A stretch of DNA of 64,000 nt, taken from Clostridium_AD sp050717535. Lineage in GTDB: Bacteria > Bacillota > Clostridia > Clostridiales > Clostridiaceae. Position numbers and translations under genes: made by a program. Below are positions 17,029-25,126 of this stretch, one piece after another (positions within the stretch are counted from its first letter, which is position 1; each line of letters opens with the position of its first letter). The notes under the pieces were generated by a model, which was not told where the DNA came from, made no database searches, and was given only the letters and a program-made list of their open reading frames with translations. The DNA is taken from positions 1-64,000 of the forward strand of contig NZ_JBOITM010000075.1 in assembly GCF_050717535.1 (NCBI RefSeq), in the 5' to 3' direction.

Positions 17029-17952
17029 TTATTTAATTTCACGATCTGCAGTTACTTCGGCTATTCTCATATTTATTGTTTCAACAGGTGTTATTTTAGA
17101 ATTTAAACTATATCTATAATTAGCTGCAGCTGCTTCAATAATAACTGCTATATTTCTGCCCGGCCTAATTGGTAGTGTTATTTTCCTTAAAGGCACATTT
17201 AGAATATCCATAAATTCATTATCTATGCCAAGCCTATCATATTCTTCATTTTCATTCCACAAAGTAAGCGAAATCAATATACTTATAGTCTTAGTATTTA
17301 AAACGGAACTCATACCATAAATTGCTGGAATATCTATTATTCCCATACCTCTTACTTCAAGCATGCCACTGGTTATGTATGGACAGCTTCCAAGAAGCAT
17401 ACCATCGATTTCTTTAATATCCACTGCATCATCTGCAATAAGTCTATGACCCCTTTTTATTAACTCTAAAGCACATTCACTCTTACCTATTCCACTTTCA
17501 CCACTGAGTAATATACCTATACCATAAACATCTACTAAAACACCATGAAGCCTAGTTTCCGGAGCTAGCTTAGTATCTAAAAAATTGGTAAGCTTACTAA
17601 TAAATCTTGTAGAAATTAATTTTGTTCGAAGCACCCATTGTCCATTTTCCATTGCCGCCTTCAGAATTTCCTTATGAGGCTCCAAATGCCTAGTAAAAAT
17701 AACACAAAGCGGATCCAATTTAAAATATTTGTTAATTCTTTTCTTCCTAAGTTCTATTTCCATACAATCTAGAAAGCCCCACTCTGCCATTCCTATTAAT
17801 TGAACTCTCTTATTATCAAAATACTGATAAAAGCCTGCGATTTGAAGCCCTGGCCTATTAATATCACTAACATTAATTATCCTACCCTTGTCTCCTTCTA
17901 CTAAAACCTCTAAATTGAAATGTTCTATTAATTCCTCTATAGTAACAGCCAT
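17029..17952 (-). CDS. hprK: HPr kinase/phosphorylase
   Basis: 307 residues. It phosphorylates and dephosphorylates Ser46 of HPr, controlling carbon catabolite repression. His136 (RLHGVLVD), the P-loop GESGIGKS (151-158), ADDAVDI and the signature LEVRGMGIIDIPAIYG are all present, and the N-terminal domain has its usual length. The start ATG follows GAGGAGTTTAA. The DUF896 gene ends 15 bp upstream in the same orientation, so the two are probably cotranscribed. Confidence 0.96.
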   Translation of the reverse strand: MAVTIEELIEHFNLEVLVEGDKGRIINVSDINRPGLQIAGFYQYFDNKRVQLIGMAEWGFLDCMEIELRKKRINKYFKLDPLCVIFTRHLEPHKEILKAAMENGQWVLRTKLISTRFISKLTNFLDTKLAPETRLHGVLVDVYGIGILLSGESGIGKSECALELIKRGHRLIADDAVDIKEIDGMLLGSCPYITSGMLEVRGMGIIDIPAIYGMSSVLNTKTISILISLTLWNENEEYDRLGIDNEFMDILNVPLRKITLPIRPGRNIAVIIEAAAANYRYSLNSKITPVETINMRIAEVTADREIK

Positions 17953-17967
17953 TTAAACTCCTCATTT

Positions 17968-18171
17968 CTAATGATTTATTAATTTATTGTTTTTATCTTT
18001 AGGGTCTACTTTCACAATTGTATCTAATTGCGATTTAAAATTTCTTTTAACATTATCAATATACTTTTTCCTTAATTCTTGTTGTTCTATTTTCTCTTCC
18101 TCTGTTAGTCCTTCTGCTTTGCTTTTATTATAAAGATAATTTATCCTATTAGTTAATTCATCTATACTCAT
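17968..18171 (-). CDS. DUF896 (UPF0291) family protein
   Basis: 67 residues. The N-terminal helix pair (IDELTNRINYLYNKSKAEGLTEEE) and LRKKYIDNVKRNFKSQLD are characteristic of the YnzC-type DUF896 family, small cytoplasmic helical-hairpin proteins without an assigned biochemical role. The start ATG follows GGAGTGATATT. It is cotranscribed with hprK. Confidence 0.9.
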   Translation of the reverse strand: MSIDELTNRINYLYNKSKAEGLTEEEKIEQQELRKKYIDNVKRNFKSQLDTIVKVDPKDKNNKLINH

Positions 18172-18515
18172 AATATCACTCCTATTCCATTGTTGTTTAT
18201 TCTACCTTTTTTATTATACCAAATTTTTATGCATAAATAGTAGAAATCAAACATATTTCAGTTTATATAAAATAGTACAAGCAAATTAAGACTTTTTTCG
18301 TCGTTTACATATTATTACAAATAGCTTTGTCAAACACATACATGTACTTTCATGGTATATTTTACCATAATATTTTTGTGGTTTTTCCGTAACTATAGTC
18401 TAATTTGTAGTTTTCTATATTTATATGGCTACTAAAAAATTTAACATTCCTTCAACAATTTGGTATACTATATTTGTTCCACAAACACAAATTTGATGAT
18501 AAGAGGTATAACAAT
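18172..18515. other. Divergent intergenic region
   Basis: 344 bp between the DUF896 gene (minus) and the Spo0E-like gene (plus), so both promoters should lie here. It is AT-rich. The clearest structure is the short inverted repeat TGGTA-tatt-TTACCA near 18354, a possible operator. I see no RNA gene and no open frame with a ribosome binding site. Confidence 0.4.
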
Positions 18516-18692
18516 ATGAATCTTAAATTGAAACTTTTAAAAAGAGAATTAGAATCATTAAGAACCATTTTACATTTTTTATTGAATTTTAAAAAGCCAA
18601 CTGATAAACTAGTTGTATCTTGCAGTCAGCAATTAGACGAAGTTATAGTTAGATATCAGAAAGTTAAAGCCACTTGTAAAAAAGTGGCTTAA
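18516..18692 (+). CDS. Spo0E-like aspartyl-phosphate phosphatase
   Basis: 58 residues from ATG 18516, behind AGAGGTATAACA; a TTG 42 bp upstream opens the frame but lacks a site. The protein has the two-helix Spo0E layout: LKRELESLRTILHFL, a turn, then CSQQLDEVIVRYQK, matching the SQxLDxxIxxY signature. Spo0E proteins remove phosphate from Spo0A~P and restrain sporulation. The usual short acidic stretch before the motif is replaced by PTDKLVVSC. The last codons lie in a hairpin (18663-18693) with no U-run. It faces the acidic protein gene convergently. Confidence 0.75.
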   Translation: MNLKLKLLKRELESLRTILHFLLNFKKPTDKLVVSCSQQLDEVIVRYQKVKATCKKVA

Positions 18693-18717
18693 CAGTCCAC
18701 TCATTCCTGTAAAAGAA

Positions 18718-19116
18718 TTATATATCTAATTCAAGTAATATGTCATCAATATCGATATTTGCATCTTCATCATAAAAAACTACTGCGAATTCATTAAATT
18801 CATATGCATCTTGTGATATATCACATCCAATAAATTCGTACTCTATACACATTTCTTCAGCACATTCCTCCATAATGTCTTCCACATTATCTGCTGCAAT
18901 ATCGCTTAAATAGGGTAAAAAATATTCTTCGTACCATTCTTCACTGTCTCCATTAAAATTGCCCTCTTCGTCGGCAAAACATGTAGCCGCTTCCATTTCT
19001 ACTTCATCATAATAATATTTAAACTTCAGCGCTATGGTATCCTTTTTATATTGAATTTCAGATATATCACTTAAGTCATTTTTATTTAAAAAATTAATTA
19101 TATATTGTTTATTCAA
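18718..19116 (-). CDS. Acidic conserved protein of unknown function
   Basis: 132 residues from TTG 19116, which has an ideal GGAGGGG site six bases upstream. An ATG at 19131 lies inside that site and is not the likely start. The protein is strongly acidic (runs such as DEDANIDIDD and EECAEEMC) with many aromatic residues and no membrane segment. I do not recognise a family. Its neighbours do not suggest a role. Confidence 0.7.
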   Translation of the reverse strand: MNKQYIINFLNKNDLSDISEIQYKKDTIALKFKYYYDEVEMEAATCFADEEGNFNGDSEEWYEEYFLPYLSDIAADNVEDIMEECAEEMCIEYEFIGCDISQDAYEFNEFAVVFYDEDANIDIDDILLELDI

Positions 19117-19278
19117 ATAAATCCCCTCCATACATCATTGGTAAACTATACGTTACGATTTTAGGCTTACATAAATAATACTAGAAATTCATTGTTTTTT
19201 CTATTAAAAGTTTACAATAATATTAAATAATATATTTTCATTATATTATTTACATTTGGTATGTTTGTAATTCTCTAT

Positions 19279-19323
19279 AAAAAAAAGGAAAATTCCACTA
19301 CATAAGTGAGATTTTCTTTTTTT
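19279..19323 (-). terminator. Intrinsic terminator downstream of the flavodiiron gene
   Basis: AAAAAAAG-G-AAAAT pairs with ATTTTCTTTTTTT, with a short inner CAC/GTG pairing. It gives a U-run on the minus-strand transcript, and a weaker one on the plus strand. Confidence 0.8.
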
Positions 19324-19366
19324 ACTATTAAATCAACAAAAACCACAGTTCTATAATAAATCTCTA

Positions 19367-20539
19367 TTATAAAAGTTGTAAATAATCTTCCACAAATTTA
19401 TCAGCCTCTTCATATTCTTTAGTATCCGGAACAAATTTAAATTTAAATCCTTCTTCTACTACTTTAAATTTTAAAGACTTTAACCTTTGTGTAAGCATAG
19501 GAACCCCTTCTCCACTCCATCCATATGAACCGAAAGCTCCTGCTGCCTTACCTCTATTGGTTATTGCACATACAAGTGATAGAACGTCCCAAGCAGGCTT
19601 TACTGCATCTTGATTAATAGTAGGTGAACCTATCATAATACCACTAGCCTTTTCAATAAGCGCCACAATATCATCTAAATCCATAGATGTAATTTCATGA
19701 GCCTCTGCTTTTATGCCGTTTTTTTTGATTTTCTCAGCTAAATATTTTGCCATAGCTTCAGTATTACCATAAGCAGAAATATAAAATATCTGGATGTTTT
19801 TTTCTTTTATTTCTTCGACTTTAGCCCACTGTCTATAAAGATCTACATACATTTTAACATCATTTATATGTACAGGTCCATGACTTGGGGCTACCATATC
19901 AAGTTCTAAATCTTTAATTTTATCTAGTCCCATATTTACAAATTTCTTAAAAGGTCCCATTATAACATCAAAATAATATTTCATTTCGTCAAAATAGTCA
20001 CCAGAGCAAGCATCCGTTATGCAATTAGCTGGTGAATAGTGACAACCCATTACATCACAAGTAAACAATATTTTTTCTTCCTTAGCATAAGTAAACATTG
20101 TATCTGGCCAATGTAAATTCGGAGCAGAGATAAACTGTAAGGTATTTTTACCTAAACAAAGTTCCCCCTTAGCCACCCTACTATTAAAGTCCTTATTCAT
20201 AATTTCTTTTAAATAGTTTATAGCAGCATTTGAAGCAATCACTACAGCTTCTGGGTAAACTTCCAAAAGCTCACCTAAAGAACCACTATGGTCTAGTTCC
20301 GTATGCTGAACTATTATATAGTCAACTTTTTTCTCACCAATGACACCTTTTATTTTTCCTAGTGAATCTTCTAAAAAACCATTCTTAACAGAATCTATTA
20401 TAGCAACTTTCTCATCATCTATTAAATACGAATTATATGTAGTTCCCTTCTTAGTCTCCATTATAATATCAAATACCCTAAGTTTAGAATCATTTACTCC
20501 AACCCAATAAATATTATCTTTTAACTTTGTTGTCTCCAT
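19367..20539 (-). CDS. fprA: Flavodiiron protein (oxygen/nitric oxide reductase, FprA-like)
   Basis: 390 residues. The N-terminal metallo-beta-lactamase domain keeps all di-iron ligands: HTELDH (His79, Glu81, Asp83), LHWPD (His143), CDVMGCH (Asp162) and PSHGP (His220). The C-terminal flavodoxin domain (from ~245) has YISAYGNTEAMA for FMN, and SPTINQD and FGSYGWSGE further on. Such two-domain proteins reduce O2 to water, or NO to N2O, with electrons from rubredoxin in the anaerobe cytoplasm. The gene is monocistronic, with its own terminator. No rubredoxin gene is adjacent. Confidence 0.95.
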   Translation of the reverse strand: METTKLKDNIYWVGVNDSKLRVFDIIMETKKGTTYNSYLIDDEKVAIIDSVKNGFLEDSLGKIKGVIGEKKVDYIIVQHTELDHSGSLGELLEVYPEAVVIASNAAINYLKEIMNKDFNSRVAKGELCLGKNTLQFISAPNLHWPDTMFTYAKEEKILFTCDVMGCHYSPANCITDACSGDYFDEMKYYFDVIMGPFKKFVNMGLDKIKDLELDMVAPSHGPVHINDVKMYVDLYRQWAKVEEIKEKNIQIFYISAYGNTEAMAKYLAEKIKKNGIKAEAHEITSMDLDDIVALIEKASGIMIGSPTINQDAVKPAWDVLSLVCAITNRGKAAGAFGSYGWSGEGVPMLTQRLKSLKFKVVEEGFKFKFVPDTKEYEEADKFVEDYLQLL

Positions 20540-20851
20540 TCTTAAATTCCTCCTTTTAGTTCTCTAGAAAGACAGTAATTATTAATTTATATCTTCCATA
20601 CAAACCCACATGTTTTTACGCATATTATATATAGTACATTTTATCACATTTATCAAAGCTGTTCAACTGATACTAATTGTAAACCTAAGGGGACGGTTAA
20701 CAACTTTCCTGAAATCCCCCCCTTATAAAAATTGTTTATTGCCATTATTACCCACCCTTCTATAAGACCGTTTTAAAAAAAGCATCTAATTCTTTAATAT
20801 TAAAGATACTGTGTCATATACTTTAGTAGCATGAAATTTAAGGAGGTATTT
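20540..20851. other. Divergent intergenic region with a REP-like hairpin
   Basis: 312 bp between the flavodiiron gene and the SDR gene. It should hold both promoters. At 20686-20725, TAAGGGG pairs with CCCCTTA around GACGGTTAACAAC. The GGGGACGGTT core resembles REP-type palindromes associated with Y1 (RAYT) transposases in Firmicutes; that likeness is from memory. No open frame with a ribosome binding site is visible. Confidence 0.4.
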
Positions 20852-21685
20852 ATGAATATTTTAATAACTGGCGCAAAAGGTAATATTGGTACTTATCTTT
20901 GTAATGTCTTATCAAAATCACATACTATATATGGACTAGACAAAACCCAGCTTAACATAATGGATAAAATAGCTACTGAAAAAGTTCTCAACGAATTAAA
21001 GCCTGATGCAGTAATCCATACTGCAGCCATAACGAATAAATATATTTGTGAGTACAACGAAGCTTTAGCCTACGGTGTAAACACGGTAGGTACTTTAAAT
21101 ATTGCTAGCTGTTGTAATTCGCTTAATATACCCATATTATATCTATCTAGCACAGATGTATACGGCGATTTTAAATCTTCTCCCTACAGTGAAATTGATG
21201 AATGTACCCCAATTAACGCATATAGTAAGAGTAAACTCGGGGCTGAAGAATTAATCCAAACAATTTGCACAAAATATTTTATTCTTCGCAGCTCAAATAT
21301 ATTTGGTGGCAATGATTGCTTTGTAAGAAACCTAATAAAGGGAAAACATACAGCAATTTATCTATTTTCAAATCCTACCCTTTCTGTAACTTATATTGAA
21401 GATTTGGTTTACGTGCTTAAGCAGCTTTTGGCCACTAATAAATATGGTATATATAACTACACCAATGAGGGATGTTTATCAAAATCACAGCTAATAAATA
21501 GTATAATAGAATTTAGTAATCTCAATGTTCCGTTGGTAGTACAATCGGATAAACTTCTATCTAATATTATTAACGAACCTAAGTACACCTGCGTTGATAG
21601 CTCCCATATAAAATCCTCCCTGGGTATTGAAATTCCTTCTTGGGATAATAGACTAAAAGATTATATTAATATGCAGATGAAATAG
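20852..21685 (+). CDS. NAD(P)-dependent sugar-nucleotide reductase, RmlD-like SDR
   Basis: 277 residues from ATG 20852 behind AAGGAGGTATTT; an ATG at 20831 precedes this site. It has a Rossmann GAKGNIG near the start, HTAAITN, STDVYGD, and the active-site YSKSKLGAEE, the extended-SDR pattern of dTDP-4-dehydrorhamnose reductases. No other rhamnose or surface-polysaccharide genes are adjacent, so the substrate is uncertain. A short hairpin with a TTCG loop (21694-21713) follows the stop but lacks a U-run. Confidence 0.8.
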   Translation: MNILITGAKGNIGTYLCNVLSKSHTIYGLDKTQLNIMDKIATEKVLNELKPDAVIHTAAITNKYICEYNEALAYGVNTVGTLNIASCCNSLNIPILYLSSTDVYGDFKSSPYSEIDECTPINAYSKSKLGAEELIQTICTKYFILRSSNIFGGNDCFVRNLIKGKHTAIYLFSNPTLSVTYIEDLVYVLKQLLATNKYGIYNYTNEGCLSKSQLINSIIEFSNLNVPLVVQSDKLLSNIINEPKYTCVDSSHIKSSLGIEIPSWDNRLKDYINMQMK

Positions 21686-21791
21686 GCTAAGCCATAATAG
21701 ATTCGTCTATTATATGAATTAGAATGCTGAATTATCGTATATTCAAATTAACCAATATGCTTTAATTTTAAATATTACTTATTTTATCGCA

Positions 21792-21820
21792 TTGACATTC
21801 AATCACTTTCAGATTAATAT
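21792..21820 (+). promoter_or_regulatory. Sigma-A-type promoter of the selenoprotein gene
   Basis: TTGACA (21792-21797), a 17-bp spacer, then TAATAT (21815-21820). This would start transcription about 35 bp before the start codon at 21861. It is a near-consensus promoter for a gene otherwise hidden by its TGA codon. Confidence 0.75.
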
Positions 21821-21860
21821 ATAAGTATAGATATACCCAGCACGGGTATGGAGGTGTTTT

Positions 21861-22151
21861 ATGTTAACTATAGACGATAAAGCAATAAGTGCTATAAAAA
21901 AATCAAATTCAGTTTTAATAATTAAGTCTGTAATAAATTCTTGCGGGTGAGGAGGCACACCTACAAGAAGTCTCTGGATTGAGACTCAAAAGAATTTTTC
22001 TCCTTCAGAACAATTTATTTTAATGGAACATGAGGGTGTAAAGGTGTATCTTCATAAAAGCCTTAACATAAATAAAGATATACATGTATATCTAAAGTTA
22101 AAAATCCCATTTTTCGGCTCCGTATACGGAGTTAAAGGTGTTAGATTATAA
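21861..22151 (+). CDS. Small selenoprotein candidate, CC/Se-motif (HesB-like) family, in-frame TGA = Sec30
   Basis: The frame from ATG 21861 (behind GGAGGTGTTTT) runs 97 codons to TAA 22149-22151, interrupted only by TGA at 21948-21950. Read as selenocysteine, it gives SCG-U-GGTPTRSLW at the position where relatives have a Cys-Cys or Cys-Sec pair, followed by HEGVKVYLHKSL and a C-terminal FGSVYGVKGVRL typical of the small CC/Se-motif family as I remember it. A hairpin suited to a bacterial SECIS lies 18 nt after the TGA. The gene has its own promoter and a strong terminator, which speaks against decay. The function of the family is unknown; a thiol/selenol redox or metal-binding role is inferred. 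The alternative is a nonsense mutation. Confidence 0.75.
21948..21986 (+). promoter_or_regulatory. Candidate bacterial SECIS element following the UGA codon
   Basis: After UGA (21948-21950) and 18 nt, AGTCTC (21969-21974) pairs perfectly with GAGACT (21981-21986) around a six-base loop TGGATT. A G in the first positions of a small apical loop, about 16-37 nt from the UGA, is what bacterial SECIS models require. The element lies within the coding frame, as expected in bacteria. Confidence 0.68.
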
Positions 22152-22236
22152 CTTTCACTGTATCTCTAATAACTATTTATCTACTAGCTATTTATCTACT
22201 ATGCCCTTAAGAATAGACTTAAAGATTATATTAATA

Positions 22237-22275
22237 AAAACCTGAGAATAGGCCAGTCTATTCTCAGGTTTTTTA
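22237..22275 (+). terminator. Intrinsic terminator of the selenoprotein gene
   Basis: A perfect 15-bp stem, AAAACCTGAGAATAG with its complement, around GCCAGT, ending in TTTTTT. Confidence 0.92.
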
Positions 22276-22289
22276 TTTTATGGGAAATG

Positions 22290-22336
22290 AAAAAAGCATC
22301 CCCCTATGATATTTAAAATCATGGGAATGCCTTTTT
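22290..22336 (-). terminator. Terminator downstream of peptide deformylase (bidirectional)
   Basis: AAAAAGCATCCC..ATGAT pairs with ATCATGGGAATGCCTTTTT with small bulges. Poly-A and poly-T flanks make it usable in both directions; on the minus strand it would end the def transcript. Confidence 0.75.
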
Positions 22337-22440
22337 CAAAATATTATTTAAGAACTTATAAAAATCCATCACGTAAGATGATAAACAATTAATAATTTTT
22401 TACCCTCCCACATTAAATACAGCTGGTTTTATAGTATAAT

Positions 22441-22917
22441 TTACTCTTCTTCGTCAGCCAGCTCGTACATTTCCTCAGCTCTGTCCATATACATTATTCC
22501 ATCTAAATGATCAATTTCATGACAAAAAGCTCTTGCCAGTAGCCCTTCTGCTTTATAGTTTACTGGTTTTCCTTTATAATTAATTCCTTCTACTGTAACA
22601 TTTGTAGGTCTAAATACTTCACCTTCATGTCCTAAATAACTTAAACAACCCTCAAAATCCTTTTCATTGCCAGATCGTGCTGTTATTTTAGGGTTTATAA
22701 CTATTATTGGTTCTTCATCTTCTTCTCCTAAATCGATTAAAATAACTCTTTTTAAAGCACCTATTTGAGGAGCAGCAAGGCCTATACCAGTACCCTCATA
22801 GAGTGTGTCCATCATGTCGTCAATTAAATTTAATATTTTCCTATCTACTTTTTCAACCTTCGCACATACTGTTTTAAGACGCTCGTCACCATATTGTAAA
22901 ATTTTTCTAACTGCCAT
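22441..22917 (-). CDS. def: Peptide deformylase
   Basis: 158 residues from ATG 22917; the ATG two codons earlier is too close to the AGGAG site. The metalloenzyme removes the formyl group from nascent N-terminal Met. The three family motifs are intact: GIGLAAPQ (44-51), EGCLS (89-93) and HEIDH (133-137), giving the Cys and two His metal ligands and the catalytic Glu. At 158 residues it fits the short type common in clostridia. The usual partner fmt is not adjacent. Confidence 0.96.
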   Translation of the reverse strand: MAVRKILQYGDERLKTVCAKVEKVDRKILNLIDDMMDTLYEGTGIGLAAPQIGALKRVILIDLGEEDEEPIIVINPKITARSGNEKDFEGCLSYLGHEGEVFRPTNVTVEGINYKGKPVNYKAEGLLARAFCHEIDHLDGIMYMDRAEEMYELADEEE

Positions 22918-23024
22918 AAACATTCTCCTTTAACTTATATTAATTGCTTTACCTCGCAATAAATTTAATTCCTTATATTATATATTCTATTCTAAATCAC
23001 TGCATACATCAACAAATTTTTTTC

Positions 23025-23059
23025 AAAAAAAATTAAGGTGTTATAAAAAACACCTTAAT
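23025..23059 (-). terminator. Terminator of the V-type ATPase operon
   Basis: ATTAAGGTGTT (23032-23042) pairs with AACACCTTAAT (ending 23059) around a short A-rich loop. On the minus strand it is followed by eight T. It lies just after subunit D. Confidence 0.9.
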
Positions 23060-23069
23060 CCTATTTTAT

Positions 23070-23741
23070 TTATGTGCTAATTTTCTTTGCATCTGCTATT
23101 GCCTCCGCTTTCTCCATCATGCTTTTAACTTTCATAAGCCTAGTTAAAGCTCCTCTTTCATTTTCACCAAGCTTCATTTTTATATACTTAATGGTATCCT
23201 GAAGTTGAGGTATTATCATATACTCAAGAGCGTTAACTGTTCTTCTAGTTTTTTCGATTTCATCTGCCAAAAGTTGACAAGTTTTTTCTACTTCCGCTAG
23301 TTCTAAAAGTTTTGGTAGAATTAGATATAGCTTTTCTATAGCTCCATCAAGGTCTGCTGAAGTGCTCGCAAATCCATAAGGATATATGCTGCCAGGATCA
23401 TTTTCTAATTTTCTTACAAATTTCATTATTGGAACATTAACACTCATAAGATTTTTTGTCTCTACTTCCACAGAAATACTTTCTTTTGGATAGGCAATAG
23501 CCTCCTCTAGAAATTCTGAAGACATCAAAGCGCTTGACATTAGAAAATCCTTATAAGCATTTTGTAATTCTTCCTCAACGCTCTTTCTGAGTTCATTATT
23601 ATGTTTTATAAGATCAATAAACCTTCTCATAAGTTCATCTTGTTTGTCTTTTAATAATTTATGCCCACGAGTCGCTGTACCTAATCTTTTTTTAAGTTTA
23701 GTAAGCTCCATTCTAGTAGGATTGACATTTAGCCTAGCCAT
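23070..23741 (-). CDS. ntpD: V-type ATPase subunit D (central stalk)
   Basis: 223 residues forming the long coiled-coil rotor axle that turns inside the A3B3 ring. The N-terminus MARLNVNPTRMELTKLKKRL and the C-terminal NALEYMIIPQLQDTIKYI are typical of subunit D, and heptad-like helices flank a central globular insert. It is the last gene of the nine-gene operon, 2 bp after ntpB, with a terminator behind it. Confidence 0.96.
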   Translation of the reverse strand: MARLNVNPTRMELTKLKKRLGTATRGHKLLKDKQDELMRRFIDLIKHNNELRKSVEEELQNAYKDFLMSSALMSSEFLEEAIAYPKESISVEVETKNLMSVNVPIMKFVRKLENDPGSIYPYGFASTSADLDGAIEKLYLILPKLLELAEVEKTCQLLADEIEKTRRTVNALEYMIIPQLQDTIKYIKMKLGENERGALTRLMKVKSMMEKAEAIADAKKIST

Positions 23742-23743
23742 TT

Positions 23744-25126
23744 TTACTCACCCTCTTTTTTTGGTAAGTATTTTTCTACAAATTCATCTCTAATTCTCTT
23801 AAGTTCATTTCTTGGTAGAATAGATAGAAGCTCCCATCCTAAATTTATTGTTTCATCAATTGTTCTATTAGTTTCGAAACCTTGTGATACATAGCGCTTC
23901 TCAAACTCATCTGAAAATATTGCATATTTTTTATCTGCTTCAGATAAAGCTGACTCACCTAGTATAACAGCTAGCTCTTTTGCTTGCTTACCTTGAGCAT
24001 ATGCAGCAAATAATTGATTCATTGTATCAGCATGGTCTTCTCTTGTTTTACCTTTACCAATACCTTTATCTTTAAGTCTTGATAATGAAGGCAAAACATC
24101 TATTGGTGGCATAATTCCCTTTTTATAAAGCTCTCTACTTAAAATTATCTGTCCTTCAGTTATATATCCTGTTAAATCAGGAATTGGATGAGTTATATCA
24201 TCCTCAGGCATGGTTAAAATAGGAATTTGTGTTATTGAACCTTCCTGTCCTTTAATCCTTCCTGCTCTTTCATATAGCATGGCAAGGTCAGTATAAAGAT
24301 ATCCTGGATATCCACGTCTACCTGGAACTTCTTTTCTTGCAGCTGAAACTTCACGTAGTGCTTCACAGTAATTTGTAATATCAGTCATAATTACAAGAAC
24401 ATGATATCCTTTTTCATAAGCAAGATATTCAGCTGTAGTTAACGCCATTCTAGGTGTAGCTATTCTCTCAATAGCTGGGTCATTTGCAAGATTCATAAAT
24501 AACACAGTCCTATCAATGGCACCAGTTTTCGTAAAATCATCTACGAAGAATTGTGCTTCTTGAAAAGTTATACCTATGGCTGCAAATATAACAACAAATT
24601 TTGATTCTGAATTTAATACCTTCGCTTGTCTTGCTATTTGTGCTGCAAGCTGCGCATGTGGAAGACCTGAACCAGAAAACACTGGTAATTTTTGTCCTCT
24701 AACTAGTGTATTAAGTCCATCAATAGCCGAAATTCCTGTTTGAATAAATTCAGAAGGATAGTCCCTTGCTACAGGGTTTATTGCTTCTCCATTTATGTCT
24801 AATTTCTTATCAGGAATGATCTTAGGTCCACCATCTTTAGGTCTACCAAGTCCATCAAAGACTCTTCCCAGCATATCTTCAGAAACGCCAAGTTCAAGTG
24901 GTCTTCCAAGGAATTTAGCCTTACTACCTTTTAAGTTAATTCCTGCAGAACTCTCAAATAATTGAACCATTGCTTTATCTTCATTTATTTCAAGTACTTT
25001 TCCGCTACGTATTTCGCCAGTCTGTAGTTCTATTTCAACTAGTTCATCATAACGAACTCCTTCAACTTTTTCTACAACCATTAAAGGACCAACAACTTCT
25101 GTTATTGTTCTGTATTCTTTAAGCAC
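23744..25126 (-). CDS. ntpB: V-type ATPase subunit B
   Basis: 460 residues from GTG 25126, which has GGAGGGG six bases upstream; a TTG at 25132 abuts the site and is unlikely. MLKEYRTITEVVGPLM matches the N-terminus of E. hirae NtpB as I remember it. It is the non-catalytic nucleotide-binding-fold subunit: no P-loop is present in GSGLPHAQLAAQIARQA, as expected, while ARKEVPGRRGYPGYLYTDLA is conserved. It overlaps ntpA by 8 bp. Confidence 0.97.
   Translation of the reverse strand: MLKEYRTITEVVGPLMVVEKVEGVRYDELVEIELQTGEIRSGKVLEINEDKAMVQLFESSAGINLKGSKAKFLGRPLELGVSEDMLGRVFDGLGRPKDGGPKIIPDKKLDINGEAINPVARDYPSEFIQTGISAIDGLNTLVRGQKLPVFSGSGLPHAQLAAQIARQAKVLNSESKFVVIFAAIGITFQEAQFFVDDFTKTGAIDRTVLFMNLANDPAIERIATPRMALTTAEYLAYEKGYHVLVIMTDITNYCEALREVSAARKEVPGRRGYPGYLYTDLAMLYERAGRIKGQEGSITQIPILTMPEDDITHPIPDLTGYITEGQIILSRELYKKGIMPPIDVLPSLSRLKDKGIGKGKTREDHADTMNQLFAAYAQGKQAKELAVILGESALSEADKKYAIFSDEFEKRYVSQGFETNRTIDETINLGWELLSILPRNELKRIRDEFVEKYLPKKEGE

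Noticed and set aside
21861..22151. Reading the TGA-interrupted gene as a nonsense pseudogene
   Set aside because: Not excluded, but less likely: promoter, ribosome binding site, terminator, family motif and a SECIS-like hairpin are all intact.
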